From Actinoplanes nipponensis (GTDB lineage Bacteria; Actinomycetota; Actinomycetes; Mycobacteriales; Micromonosporaceae), in assembly GCF_016862275.1 (NCBI RefSeq), contig NZ_BOMQ01000059.1:1-64000 (forward strand): 64,000 bases of DNA. The letters run 5' to 3'. The position numbers and the translations under genes were made by a program. Each line of letters begins with the position of its first letter. Positions within the stretch are counted from its first letter, which is position 1. Below, piece by piece: positions 56,875-64,000 of the stretch. The notes beneath the pieces were generated by a model. It was not told the DNA's origin. It did not search any database and worked only from the letters and a program-made list of their open reading frames with translations.

Positions 56875-58275
56875 TCAGAGGTTGATCATGTGGCCGGTGA
56901 GGCCGTGGAACGCCTCCTGCAGCGCCTCGCTCAGCGTCGGGTGGGTGTGCACGTTGCGGGCCAGCTCGTGCGCCGTCAGGTCCCACTTCTGGGCCAGCGT
57001 CAGCTCGGGCAGCAGCTCGGACGCGTCGGGGCCGATCAGATGCCCGCCCAGCAGCTCGCCGTACCTGGCGTCGGCCACGAGCTTGACGAAGCCGGTCGGC
57101 TCGGCCAGGCCGTGCGCCTTGCCGTTGGCGGTGAACGGGAACGTCGAGACCTGCACGTCGTGGCCCTCGTCGCGGGCCTGCTGCTCGGTCAGGCCGAAGC
57201 TGGCCACATGCGGCTGGCAGAACGTCGCCCGGGGCATCATCCGGTAGTCGCCCAGCGTCATCGTCTCCGCGCCGGCGATGGTCTCCGCCGCCACCACGCC
57301 CTGCGCCTCCGCGACGTGGGCCAGCTGCAGCTTGGCGGTGACGTCGCCGATCGCGTAGAGATGCGCGACGTTGGTGCGCATGTGGTCGTCGATCGCGATG
57401 GCGCCGCGGTCGGTGAGCGCGACCCCGGTGTGCTCCAGGCCGTAGCCCTCGACGCGGGGGGCGAAACCCACCGACATCAGCACCCGGTCGGCCTCGAGCG
57501 TCTCCGACCTGCCGTTCCTGGCCGTGTAGGTCACCACGACCGACGAGCCCTTGTCGGTGACGGTCTCGACCTTGGCCGAGGTCAGGATCGGGATGCCCAG
57601 CCTGCGGTACTGCTTGGTGATCTCCTTGGAGACGTCGGCGTCCTCGTTGGGCAGGGCCCGGTCGAGGTACTCCACGATGGTGACGTCCACGCCGTAGTTC
57701 CTCAGGACGTAGCCGAACTCCATGCCGATCGCGCCGGCCCCGACGATGACGATCGAGCCGGGCAGGTCGCGGTCGAGGATCTGGGTCTCGTAGGTGACCA
57801 CGTTGTCGCTGAGCTCGACGCCGGGCAGCAGCCGCACGGTCGAGCCGGTGGCGATGATCGCGTTGTCGAACGTCAGGGTCTCGGTGCCGCCCGCGGACAG
57901 CGTGACCTCGAGGGTGTGCGCGTCGCGGAACGAGCCGCGGCCGTCGTACTCGGTGATCTTGTTCTTCTTCATGAGGTAGTGCACGCCCTTGACCCGGCCG
58001 TCGGCCACCGTGCGGCTGCGGTCGAACGCGACGCCGTAGTCGAAGCTCACGTCGCCGCTCATCCCGAACGTCTTGGCCTGGGTGTGGAAGATGTGGGCCA
58101 GCTCGGCGTTGCGCAGCAGCGCCTTCGACGGGATGCAGCCCACGTTGAGGCAGACGCCGCCCCAGTACTTCTCCTCCACCACGGCGGTCCGCAGGCCGAG
58201 CTGGGCGGCGCGGATCGCGGCGACATAGCCGCCGGGACCCGCGCCCAGGACGATCAGGTCGTAGTGCTCGCTCAT
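56875..58275 (-). CDS. lpdA: Dihydrolipoyl dehydrogenase
   Basis: This 466-residue FAD enzyme re-oxidises dihydrolipoamide in the pyruvate and 2-oxoglutarate dehydrogenase complexes. It has the FAD-binding LIVLGAGPGGYVAA (residues about 8-21), the redox disulfide GGVCLNVGCIPSK (Cys about 42 and 47), the NAD-binding VIVGAGAIGMEFGYVL, the FAD-binding LYAIGDVTAKLQLAHVA, and the C-terminal active base HTHPTLSEALQEAFH. The ATG at 58275 fits the family start. No 2-oxo acid dehydrogenase genes lie nearby, so it serves complexes encoded elsewhere, as is common in actinobacteria. Confidence 0.95.
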   Translation of the reverse strand: MSEHYDLIVLGAGPGGYVAAIRAAQLGLRTAVVEEKYWGGVCLNVGCIPSKALLRNAELAHIFHTQAKTFGMSGDVSFDYGVAFDRSRTVADGRVKGVHYLMKKNKITEYDGRGSFRDAHTLEVTLSAGGTETLTFDNAIIATGSTVRLLPGVELSDNVVTYETQILDRDLPGSIVIVGAGAIGMEFGYVLRNYGVDVTIVEYLDRALPNEDADVSKEITKQYRRLGIPILTSAKVETVTDKGSSVVVTYTARNGRSETLEADRVLMSVGFAPRVEGYGLEHTGVALTDRGAIAIDDHMRTNVAHLYAIGDVTAKLQLAHVAEAQGVVAAETIAGAETMTLGDYRMMPRATFCQPHVASFGLTEQQARDEGHDVQVSTFPFTANGKAHGLAEPTGFVKLVADARYGELLGGHLIGPDASELLPELTLAQKWDLTAHELARNVHTHPTLSEALQEAFHGLTGHMINL

Positions 58276-58300
58276 GCCTCGAGTATCGCGCAGCCGGGCC

Positions 58301-59686
58301 TCAGCTGAGCAGGAAGACCGATGCGTCGCCGATCACCACCGTGCCGTCCCGGTGGCGCAGGTACCGGGTGGCGTCCTCGGCCAGCTGCAGCCGGACGCCG
58401 GAGCCCTGCCGGATCCGGCGTACCGGGGTGGGCGGCCCGGTCTCGAGGCGGACCGCGCCGTCGACGACCCGGACGTGCCGGTCCGGGAAGTCCACCGACT
58501 GGATCGCCTCGGCGCCGCCGGCCGCGGGCACGAAGCGGAACTGGGTGTCGGCCAAGCCGTGGTCCGGCGGGCGGACCACCAGGGTGGCGCCGTCGTGCCG
58601 GACGAACCGGCTCGGCGCGTCGGCGGGGGAGAGGCGCAGGATCGGGCCGCCGGCCCCGACCGGTACGCCGAACAGCGGCGTGCCGTCCGGATGCCAGTAG
58701 ACGCGCTGGACGCGGGTGTGCCGGTTCGGGTCGTAGAGCGGGTCGCCGCTGATGTCGCGGTAGTCGCGGGCGTGGTAGACCAGCACGTCGGTCACGCCGT
58801 CCTCGGCCACGGTGAAGCTGTTGTGCCCGGGGCCGTAGCGGTCCGTCTCGGGCCGGGTCACCAGGACCGGGTCGGGGTTCTTGGTCCAGGACGCGGGGGA
58901 CAGCAGGTCGGCGCGGGCGTCCGCGGTGAGCAGGCCCAGGCAGTAGCGGGCGTCGGTGGCGCTGGCCGAGAAGGTCAGGAAGACGCGGCCGTGGCGGATC
59001 AGCACCGCCGGGCCCTCGTTGACCTTGAAACCCTGCACCTCCCAGCTGCGGGTCGGGGTGGCGATCCGGGTGGGCTTGCCGCGCAGCGCCCAGGGCGAGC
59101 TCATCTCGGCGATGTAGAGGCTGGTGTTGACCGCGATCTCCGGCTCGCTCTGCGCCCACACCAGGTAGCGCCGCCCGCGGTGGGCGAAGGTCGTCGCGTC
59201 CAGCGAGAAGCTGTCCCACTCGGTGGCGATCTGGCCCTTCAGCGTCCAGCCGGCCGGGTCGGTGGGGTCGGCCAGCGCGGACTCCAGCACGTACATCCGG
59301 ATCCGGAAGACGTCGTCGGAGTCGCCGGCGGCGAAGTAGATGTACCACCTGCCGTCGATGCGGTGCAGCTCCGGCGCCCAGATGTGCCCGCCCATCCTGC
59401 CGGTGGCGGGGCGGCGCCAGACCACCGACTCGGCGGCGGTGGCGAGCCCGGCGATGGTGGTGGCGCCGCGCACGACGACCCGGTCGTACTCGGGCACCGA
59501 GCCGGTGAAGTAGTACCGGCCGCGGTGGCGGTGGGTGATGAACGGGTCGGCGCGCTGCTCGATGAGCGGGTCGGCGGTGGTGACCCCGTAGATCTGGGCG
59601 TCGGTGCGGGCCTGGCGGGCCTGCGCCGGGAAGGCGGCGAGCCCCACGCTGCCGAGCAGGACGGCACGGCGGCTGACGGTGTTCAC
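58301..59686 (-). CDS. GH43-type arabinan-active enzyme with AbfB-like domain
   Basis: This 461-residue secreted protein has a Tat-like signal (VSRRAVLLGSVGLAAFPAQA) and a five-bladed GH43 domain: ADPFITHRHRGRYYFTGS (general base Asp about 47), GHIWAPELHRIDGRWYIYF, DSFSLDATTF and VNEGPAVLIRHGRVF (general acid Glu). Residues about 355-461 form an AbfB-like arabinose-binding domain (RFVRHDGATLVVRPP, DTQFRFVPA, DFPDRHVRVVDG). It likely cleaves or binds arabinan or arabinoxylan side chains. The GTG at 59686 overlaps the stop of the GH51 gene (GTGA), so both are coexpressed. Confidence 0.83.
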   Translation of the reverse strand: MNTVSRRAVLLGSVGLAAFPAQARQARTDAQIYGVTTADPLIEQRADPFITHRHRGRYYFTGSVPEYDRVVVRGATTIAGLATAAESVVWRRPATGRMGGHIWAPELHRIDGRWYIYFAAGDSDDVFRIRMYVLESALADPTDPAGWTLKGQIATEWDSFSLDATTFAHRGRRYLVWAQSEPEIAVNTSLYIAEMSSPWALRGKPTRIATPTRSWEVQGFKVNEGPAVLIRHGRVFLTFSASATDARYCLGLLTADARADLLSPASWTKNPDPVLVTRPETDRYGPGHNSFTVAEDGVTDVLVYHARDYRDISGDPLYDPNRHTRVQRVYWHPDGTPLFGVPVGAGGPILRLSPADAPSRFVRHDGATLVVRPPDHGLADTQFRFVPAAGGAEAIQSVDFPDRHVRVVDGAVRLETGPPTPVRRIRQGSGVRLQLAEDATRYLRHRDGTVVIGDASVFLLS

Positions 59687-62226
59687 GAGCACTCCCGGAT
59701 GCGCAGGAAGGTGACGGAGTTGGCGGGGAAGGTGCGCGTGAAGGCCGACGAGATGCCGCCGACGGTCGTGGTGACCGGCTGGATCGGCTCGGCCGAGCGG
59801 GTGTTCTGCTCCTGCGGGTCCCCGGTGATCACGGTCATCCGGGCGCGCCCGGCGACCTTGCGGCCGCCCAGGTCTACCCGGGTCACGGCCGGGGTGTCCT
59901 GCGCGTTGACGACCTTGACGATGAGCTCGCCGGTACGGTCGTCGCGGGTGATGACCTGGGCGAACGGCTCGGTCACCTGGTCGTCGGTGAAGCTGCCCCA
60001 CTCGGCGCCGTTGAGGAACAGCCGCACCCGGGTGCCGCGGACCTCGATGCGGATGTCGTACGTGGTCCCGGTGTCGATCGTGTTCGGCTTGGCCAGCACG
60101 ATCTCCTTGGACCCGCCGGCGCCCTTCTGGACCGCGCCCTGGGTGTTGTTCCAGCCGCCCAGGTTCCACCAGTAGAGCTCCCCGGAGGGCTGCACCCCGA
60201 ACGCGACCAGGAAGCCCTCGGCGCCGGCCTGCTTGGTGGCCTTGAGCGTCAGGTCGTAGTCGGTGGCGGTGATGTCGCCCGCCTTGACCAGGGTGTCCAG
60301 CGCGGCCGTGTCGCTCTGCCGGTAGGCGCCGTCGACGACCGACCAGGCGCCGCGCGGCTCCACCGGCGTCCACTGCCCGGCGCCGCCGGAGAAGTCGTCG
60401 CTGAACAGCACCGCGCCCTCCGGGGTGGTCACCTTGACGTCGTCGTAGGTGGCGGCGGTGGCCCAGGTGGAGAGCCCGACGGCGCCGGTGATCGGCTTGG
60501 GCTGGACCACCTTGCCGGTCGACCGGCTGGGCACCACGCGGTCGCCCACGTTGGTCATGAACAGCTTCTGCACCTGGTAGCTGGTCGAGCCCCAGGACTC
60601 GTCGTTGTCGAACCAGATCAGGTCCGGCTTCCACTGCACGTGGTCGATGTTGGCCAGCAGCGGCGCGTACGAGGCCAGCTTGACCACGTCGGCGTTGCGT
60701 TCCAGCCCGGTCATGTACGACGCCTCGGCCAGGGAGTTGATCAGCTTGTTGTCCAGCGACGCGTACTCGCCCAGGAAGACCTTGGGGCCGTTGCGGTCGT
60801 AGGAGTCGTACCGCTTGTTGTTGCCGAGGAACCAGGCCGGGCTGTTGTAGTAGTGCTCGTCGACCATCGCCACGTTCGCGGCCTTGTTCTTGGCCCACAG
60901 GGTGTCGAAGGTGGCGCCCTGGTCGTCGGGGCCGGAGTTGCCCACCACCACGATGTCCGGGTACCTCGCCGCGATGGCCTCGCGGAACTGACCGAAGTTC
61001 GCGAAGTACTCCTCCGGCAGGTTCTCCTCGTTGCCCACGGCCACGTGGGTCAGCCCGAACGGCTTCGGGTGGCCCATGTCGGCGCGCAGCCTGCCCCAGG
61101 TGGAGGTGGCCGGGCCGTTGGCGAACTCGATCAGGTCGAGGGCGTCCTGGATGTGCCGTCGCAGCAGCGCCGGATCGTCGGTGGCCCGGTTCTGCCCGCA
61201 GCCGGTGACCAGCGCCGGGAGCACCGGCAGCGGCATGGCGCCGATGTCCTCGGCGAACTGGAGGTACTCGTAGTAGCCCAGCCCGTAGGACTGGTGGTAG
61301 CCCCAGAAGTTCTTGTTGGCGGCCCGGGTCTCGACCGGACCGACGGTGTCCTTCCACTGGTAGGCGCGCGCCCGCTCGTAGCCGGAGGCGGCGTCGTAAC
61401 CGGCCATGCTGCCGGTGTTGACCAGGCAGCCGCCGGGGAAGCGGACGAAGCCGGGGCGCAGCGCCGCGATCTTGTCGGCGAGGTCCTTGCGCAGGCCGTT
61501 GGGCCGGCCCCGGAAGGTGTCGCGCGGGAACAGCGAGACCATGTCCAGGCGCAGGGTGCCGGTGCCGCCGGCCAGCACGGCCAGCCGGCCGGCGTCGCTG
61601 CTGCGGGTCGCCGTCACGGTCGCCGGGTAGCGGGTCCAGGAGTCGCCGCGGACGGTGAGGGAGACCGGCGCGGCGAGCGCCTGGCCGGCGCTGTCGCGCA
61701 GGGTCACGGTGAGCGGCGTGCCGGCGGGCGCGTCGCTGCGGGCCCAGACCGAGAAGTCGTACGTGGCCCCGCGGGTGAGCGCGAACCCGGTGTTGTAGCC
61801 GGAGTTCGTCACGCCGTAGCGGCCGCCGGCCGGGTTGGTGAGGGCGAGCCGGAGATAGGTGCGGTTGCGCCCGTTGAGGCGGGCGTCGTCGTCGACGGTG
61901 GTTGCCGTGCCCGCGCCGCCGCCCTCCGCGCCGGGCGTCCAGGCGGTCAGCCCGGTGTAGGACGGGTTGTCCACCGGGAGGAACTCGAAGGAGCGGTTGC
62001 GGACCAACTCGGCGTAGAGGCCGCCGTCGGCCGCGAAGTTGATGTCCTCGAAGAAGACCCCGTACATGGTGTCGGCGATCTCCGGGCCGGTGGCGGCCGG
62101 GGCGGCGGTGATCGTGTAGTCGGGGGCGGGCGCCGGGGCCTGGGCCAGGCCCGGCGTCGCGCCGCCGACGGTGGCGAGCAGCGCCGTCACGGTGGCCAGA
62201 CCGAGCAGCGCGCGGGACGGGGACAT
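59683..62226 (-). CDS. Secreted GH51 alpha-L-arabinofuranosidase
   Basis: This 847-residue protein has a signal peptide (to about residue 29, GLAQA), a short N-terminal sandwich with a CBM-like insert (about 80-235), and the GH51 catalytic barrel: RFPGGCLVN, WGYHQSYGLGYYEYLQFAEDIG, the acid/base HVAVGNEENLPEEY (Glu400) and the nucleophile FLGEYAS (Glu487). A concanavalin/LamG-like segment lies at about 610-760. GH51 enzymes release L-arabinose from arabinan and arabinoxylan; a secreted, multidomain member is less common than the cytoplasmic ones. The ATG at 62226 follows GGAGG, and a LacI operator lies just upstream. Confidence 0.88.
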   Translation of the reverse strand: MSPSRALLGLATVTALLATVGGATPGLAQAPAPAPDYTITAAPAATGPEIADTMYGVFFEDINFAADGGLYAELVRNRSFEFLPVDNPSYTGLTAWTPGAEGGGAGTATTVDDDARLNGRNRTYLRLALTNPAGGRYGVTNSGYNTGFALTRGATYDFSVWARSDAPAGTPLTVTLRDSAGQALAAPVSLTVRGDSWTRYPATVTATRSSDAGRLAVLAGGTGTLRLDMVSLFPRDTFRGRPNGLRKDLADKIAALRPGFVRFPGGCLVNTGSMAGYDAASGYERARAYQWKDTVGPVETRAANKNFWGYHQSYGLGYYEYLQFAEDIGAMPLPVLPALVTGCGQNRATDDPALLRRHIQDALDLIEFANGPATSTWGRLRADMGHPKPFGLTHVAVGNEENLPEEYFANFGQFREAIAARYPDIVVVGNSGPDDQGATFDTLWAKNKAANVAMVDEHYYNSPAWFLGNNKRYDSYDRNGPKVFLGEYASLDNKLINSLAEASYMTGLERNADVVKLASYAPLLANIDHVQWKPDLIWFDNDESWGSTSYQVQKLFMTNVGDRVVPSRSTGKVVQPKPITGAVGLSTWATAATYDDVKVTTPEGAVLFSDDFSGGAGQWTPVEPRGAWSVVDGAYRQSDTAALDTLVKAGDITATDYDLTLKATKQAGAEGFLVAFGVQPSGELYWWNLGGWNNTQGAVQKGAGGSKEIVLAKPNTIDTGTTYDIRIEVRGTRVRLFLNGAEWGSFTDDQVTEPFAQVITRDDRTGELIVKVVNAQDTPAVTRVDLGGRKVAGRARMTVITGDPQEQNTRSAEPIQPVTTTVGGISSAFTRTFPANSVTFLRIRECS

Positions 62227-62239
62227 CTGCGTCCTCCAA

Positions 62240-62253
62240 TGTGAACGTTAACA
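62240..62253. promoter_or_regulatory. LacI operator upstream of the GH51-GH43 pair
   Basis: TGTGAACGTTAACA lies 13 bp before the GH51 start. Read on the minus strand it is TGTTAACGTTCACA, matching the araB operator (9476-9489) at 12 of 14 positions. This places the arabinofuranosidases under the same regulator. Confidence 0.7.
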
Positions 62254-62301
62254 ACGCCGGCCCGATTATCACCGAGACATAACAGGCCGTCAATGCCCGC
62301 G

Positions 62302-63063
62302 TTACCCGGGCCAGGCGCCCCGGGCGGCGTAGACGTCCCGCAGCACCTCGGGCCGGTCGGTCATGAGGCCGTCCACGCCGAGGTCCAGCAGCCGGTTCAT
62401 CTCCCGCGGGTCGTCGATGGTCCACACGTGCACCTGCAGGCCGAGCCGGTGCGCGCGGGCCAGGAACCGCCGGTCCACGATCGGCAGCGGGCCGTGCCGG
62501 GTCGGCACCTGGGCGGCGACCGCGGACGGCGGCAGCCGCAGCGGCGTGCCGAGCAGCGAGGAGACCCGCAACCGGGCCACCTCGCCGCGGCCCAGCGACG
62601 TCGCGACCCGCGGGCCGGCCAGGGCGCGCAGCCGGGCCAGCCGCGCGTCGCTGAACGAGGCGAGCAGCACCCGGTCGGTCGCGGCGGCGGCCCGGACCGC
62701 GTCGACGGTGGGCGCCACCGCCGGATCCGCCTTGACGTCGATGTTGAACCGCACCCCGGGCCAGGCGGCGAGCACGTCGTCGAGCCGGGGCACCGCCCCC
62801 GCGCCGCCGATCCGCAGCGTCGCCAGGTCGGCCCAGCGCAGGTCGGCCACCCGGCCCGCCGCCCCGGTGAGCCGGTCCAGCGAGGCGTCGTGGAACACCA
62901 CCGGCACGCCGTCCGCGGTGGCGTGCACGTCCGTCTCGACGTACCGGTAGCCCAGCGCGACCGCCCGGCCGAACGCCTCGGCCGTGTTCTCGTCGCCGTC
63001 GGCGGCGCCGCCCCGGTGGGCGAAGGCCAGCGGCACGGGCGAGTCCAGAAAGGTCAGAGGCAC
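62302..63063 (-). CDS. Glycerophosphodiester phosphodiesterase
   Basis: This protein of about 253 residues has the family start PLAFAHRGGAADGDENTAEAF, the metal and catalytic motif YVETDVHATADGVPVVFHDASLDRLTG, NIDVKAD, and the C-terminal VHVWTIDDPREMNRLLDLGVDGLMTDRPE. It hydrolyses glycerophosphodiesters to glycerol-3-phosphate and alcohol. No signal peptide is visible, so it is likely cytoplasmic. The GTG at 63063 overlaps the upstream acyl-CoA dehydrogenase gene by 10 bp; its ribosome-binding site is weak, and a GTG at 63036 is an alternative. Confidence 0.9.
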   Translation of the reverse strand: MPLTFLDSPVPLAFAHRGGAADGDENTAEAFGRAVALGYRYVETDVHATADGVPVVFHDASLDRLTGAAGRVADLRWADLATLRIGGAGAVPRLDDVLAAWPGVRFNIDVKADPAVAPTVDAVRAAAATDRVLLASFSDARLARLRALAGPRVATSLGRGEVARLRVSSLLGTPLRLPPSAVAAQVPTRHGPLPIVDRRFLARAHRLGLQVHVWTIDDPREMNRLLDLGVDGLMTDRPEVLRDVYAARGAWPG

Positions 63064-64000
63064 TCGTCGTCCAGGTCGGCGAGCAGGGTGTCGCCGCTCT
63101 CCAGCAGCTCGAACCAGGCCGTCGTGCGGGGCAGCTCGTGGGTGAAGAAGTAGCGGGCGGCCAGGCGTTTGCCGTCGTAGAAGGCGCCCGGCCGGTCCGC
63201 CGCCGCCGTCGCCTGCTCCATCCACATCCACGCGATCACCAGGTGGCCGGCCGCGTTCAGGTACGCCGTGGAGTTGGCCAGGGCGCGCTCCGGGTCGCCG
63301 TCCGACCAGAGCTTGCCGGTCACCTCGACCAGCCGCTCGCAGCCGGCCGTCAGCAGCTCGGCGTATCCGGCCAGCTCCGCCGGCGCCCGCCCGGCGGCCT
63401 CGCGCATCGTGCGGACCAGCAGCTTCAGCCCGGCGCCGTCCCGCATGACCACCTTGCGGCCCAGCAGGTCCAGGCCCTGGATGCCGTCGGTGCCCTCGTG
63501 GATCGGGTTCAGCCGGTTGTCGCGGTAGAACTGCTCGACCGGATACTCCCGGGTGTAGCCGTAGCCGCCGTGCACCTGGATGGCGTGGTCGTTGGCCAGC
63601 AGGCACCACTGTGACGGCCAGGCCTTGACGATCGGGGTCAGCACGTCCAGCAGCAGCGCGGCCTCGGCGGCCGCGGCGGCGTCACCGGTCTCCTGCTCGT
63701 CGACCAGCCGGGCGGCGTACAGGACCAGGGCCAGGCCGCCCTCGACGTAGGTCTTGGAGGCCAGCAGCATCCGGCGCACGTCCGGGTGGCGGACGATCGG
63801 CACCGGCGGGGCCGCCGGGTCCTTGCCGCTCACCGGGCGGCCCTGCAGCCGTTCCCGGGCGTACGCCAGCGCGTGCAGGTAGCCCGTGTAGCCCAGCGCC
63901 ACCGCGCCGGCGCCCACGCCGATGCGCGCCTCGTTCATCATCTGGAACATGTAGGCCAGCCCGCGGCCCTCCTCGCCGACCAGGTACGCCGTGCTGTCGG
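63054..64000 (-). CDS. Acyl-CoA dehydrogenase (partial)
   Basis: This is the C-terminal 315 residues of an acyl-CoA dehydrogenase running off the right edge. The visible part has DSTAYLVGEEGRGLAYMFQMMNEARIGVGAGAVAL, the family dimer and FAD-binding helices, and the substrate-site YTREYPVEQFYRDNRLNPIHEGTDGIQGLDLLGRK, where the catalytic Glu sits in the HEGT segment. It resembles the class with a C-terminal extension found in fatty acid oxidation operons. It is directly coupled to the glycerophosphodiesterase gene (10 bp overlap). Confidence 0.9.
   Translation of the reverse strand, partial: DSTAYLVGEEGRGLAYMFQMMNEARIGVGAGAVALGYTGYLHALAYARERLQGRPVSGKDPAAPPVPIVRHPDVRRMLLASKTYVEGGLALVLYAARLVDEQETGDAAAAAEAALLLDVLTPIVKAWPSQWCLLANDHAIQVHGGYGYTREYPVEQFYRDNRLNPIHEGTDGIQGLDLLGRKVVMRDGAGLKLLVRTMREAAGRAPAELAGYAELLTAGCERLVEVTGKLWSDGDPERALANSTAYLNAAGHLVIAWMWMEQATAAADRPGAFYDGKRLAARYFFTHELPRTTAWFELLESGDTLLADLDDECL

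Noticed and set aside
58301..62425. A 1374-codon minus-strand frame spanning the GH51 region
   Set aside because: Only its C-terminal part is real (the GH43 gene); the rest is the shadow of GH51 in another frame. It is not a fused multidomain enzyme.

Overview
This 64 kb window is very GC-rich DNA from a filamentous actinobacterium. The gene content suggests a soil Micromonosporaceae such as an Actinoplanes-like organism: many LacI-type sugar regulators, ABC sugar importers without their own ATPase, secreted plant- and chitin-active enzymes, an XRE/DUF5753 regulator, a Pro/Ala-rich Ser/Thr kinase and many GTG starts. The genus is inferred from style, not from a marker gene. I saw no rRNA, tRNA, CRISPR array, insertion sequence or integrase.

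Layout. 1-6.8 kb: the end of a repeat-rich acidic protein, a small membrane protein, a pirin coupled to an acyltransferase-3 protein, a lipoprotein, and a PPOX protein coupled to a DUF2252 protein. 8.4-16.9 kb: an L-arabinose locus with a LacI regulator, araB, araA and a ChvE/GguA/GguB-type importer, closed by a strong terminator. 17-25 kb: an XRE/DUF5753 regulator, a DUF1800/DUF1501 Tat-exported pair, a ROK protein, a badly decayed serine hydrolase and a secreted metzincin-type protease. 25-30 kb: a STAS protein, a peroxiredoxin, glucose-6-phosphate dehydrogenase, a DHH phosphoesterase, a large inverted repeat, a YcnI-like protein and a small S4 protein. 30-33.4 kb: a sorbitol/mannitol-type ABC importer. 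33.5-40.4 kb: a lipoprotein, an FKBP, a membrane-anchored AA10 LPMO with a GH3 enzyme, a receptor kinase and a CBS protein.

40.4-52.2 kb is a sugar-acid locus. A LacI regulator heads an ABC importer operon with a DUF624-like protein. Divergently, a five-gene overlapping operon encodes a Gfo/Idh/MocA oxidoreductase, uronate isomerase, an L-fuconate-dehydratase-like enolase, a fructuronate-reductase-like enzyme and a second Gfo/Idh/MocA protein. A perfect LacI palindrome lies just before this operon. 52.3-55.5 kb is a large membrane-anchored NACHT NTPase with a degenerate FGE-sulfatase-like segment, the best candidate for a defence or sensing system here. It separates the Gfo/Idh gene from a PmoA/DUF6807 gene. 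56.3-64 kb holds a TetR pseudogene, dihydrolipoyl dehydrogenase, GH43-AbfB and GH51 arabinofuranosidases, a glycerophosphodiesterase and a partial acyl-CoA dehydrogenase.

How the parts fit. Three closely related operators, upstream of the LacI gene, of araBA and, about 50 kb away, of the GH51-GH43 pair, suggest one arabinose regulon. It would run from extracellular debranching of arabinan or arabinoxylan through uptake to ribulose-5-phosphate chemistry, although araD is not in the window. The sugar-acid locus looks like a second self-contained regulon for uronates or related acids.
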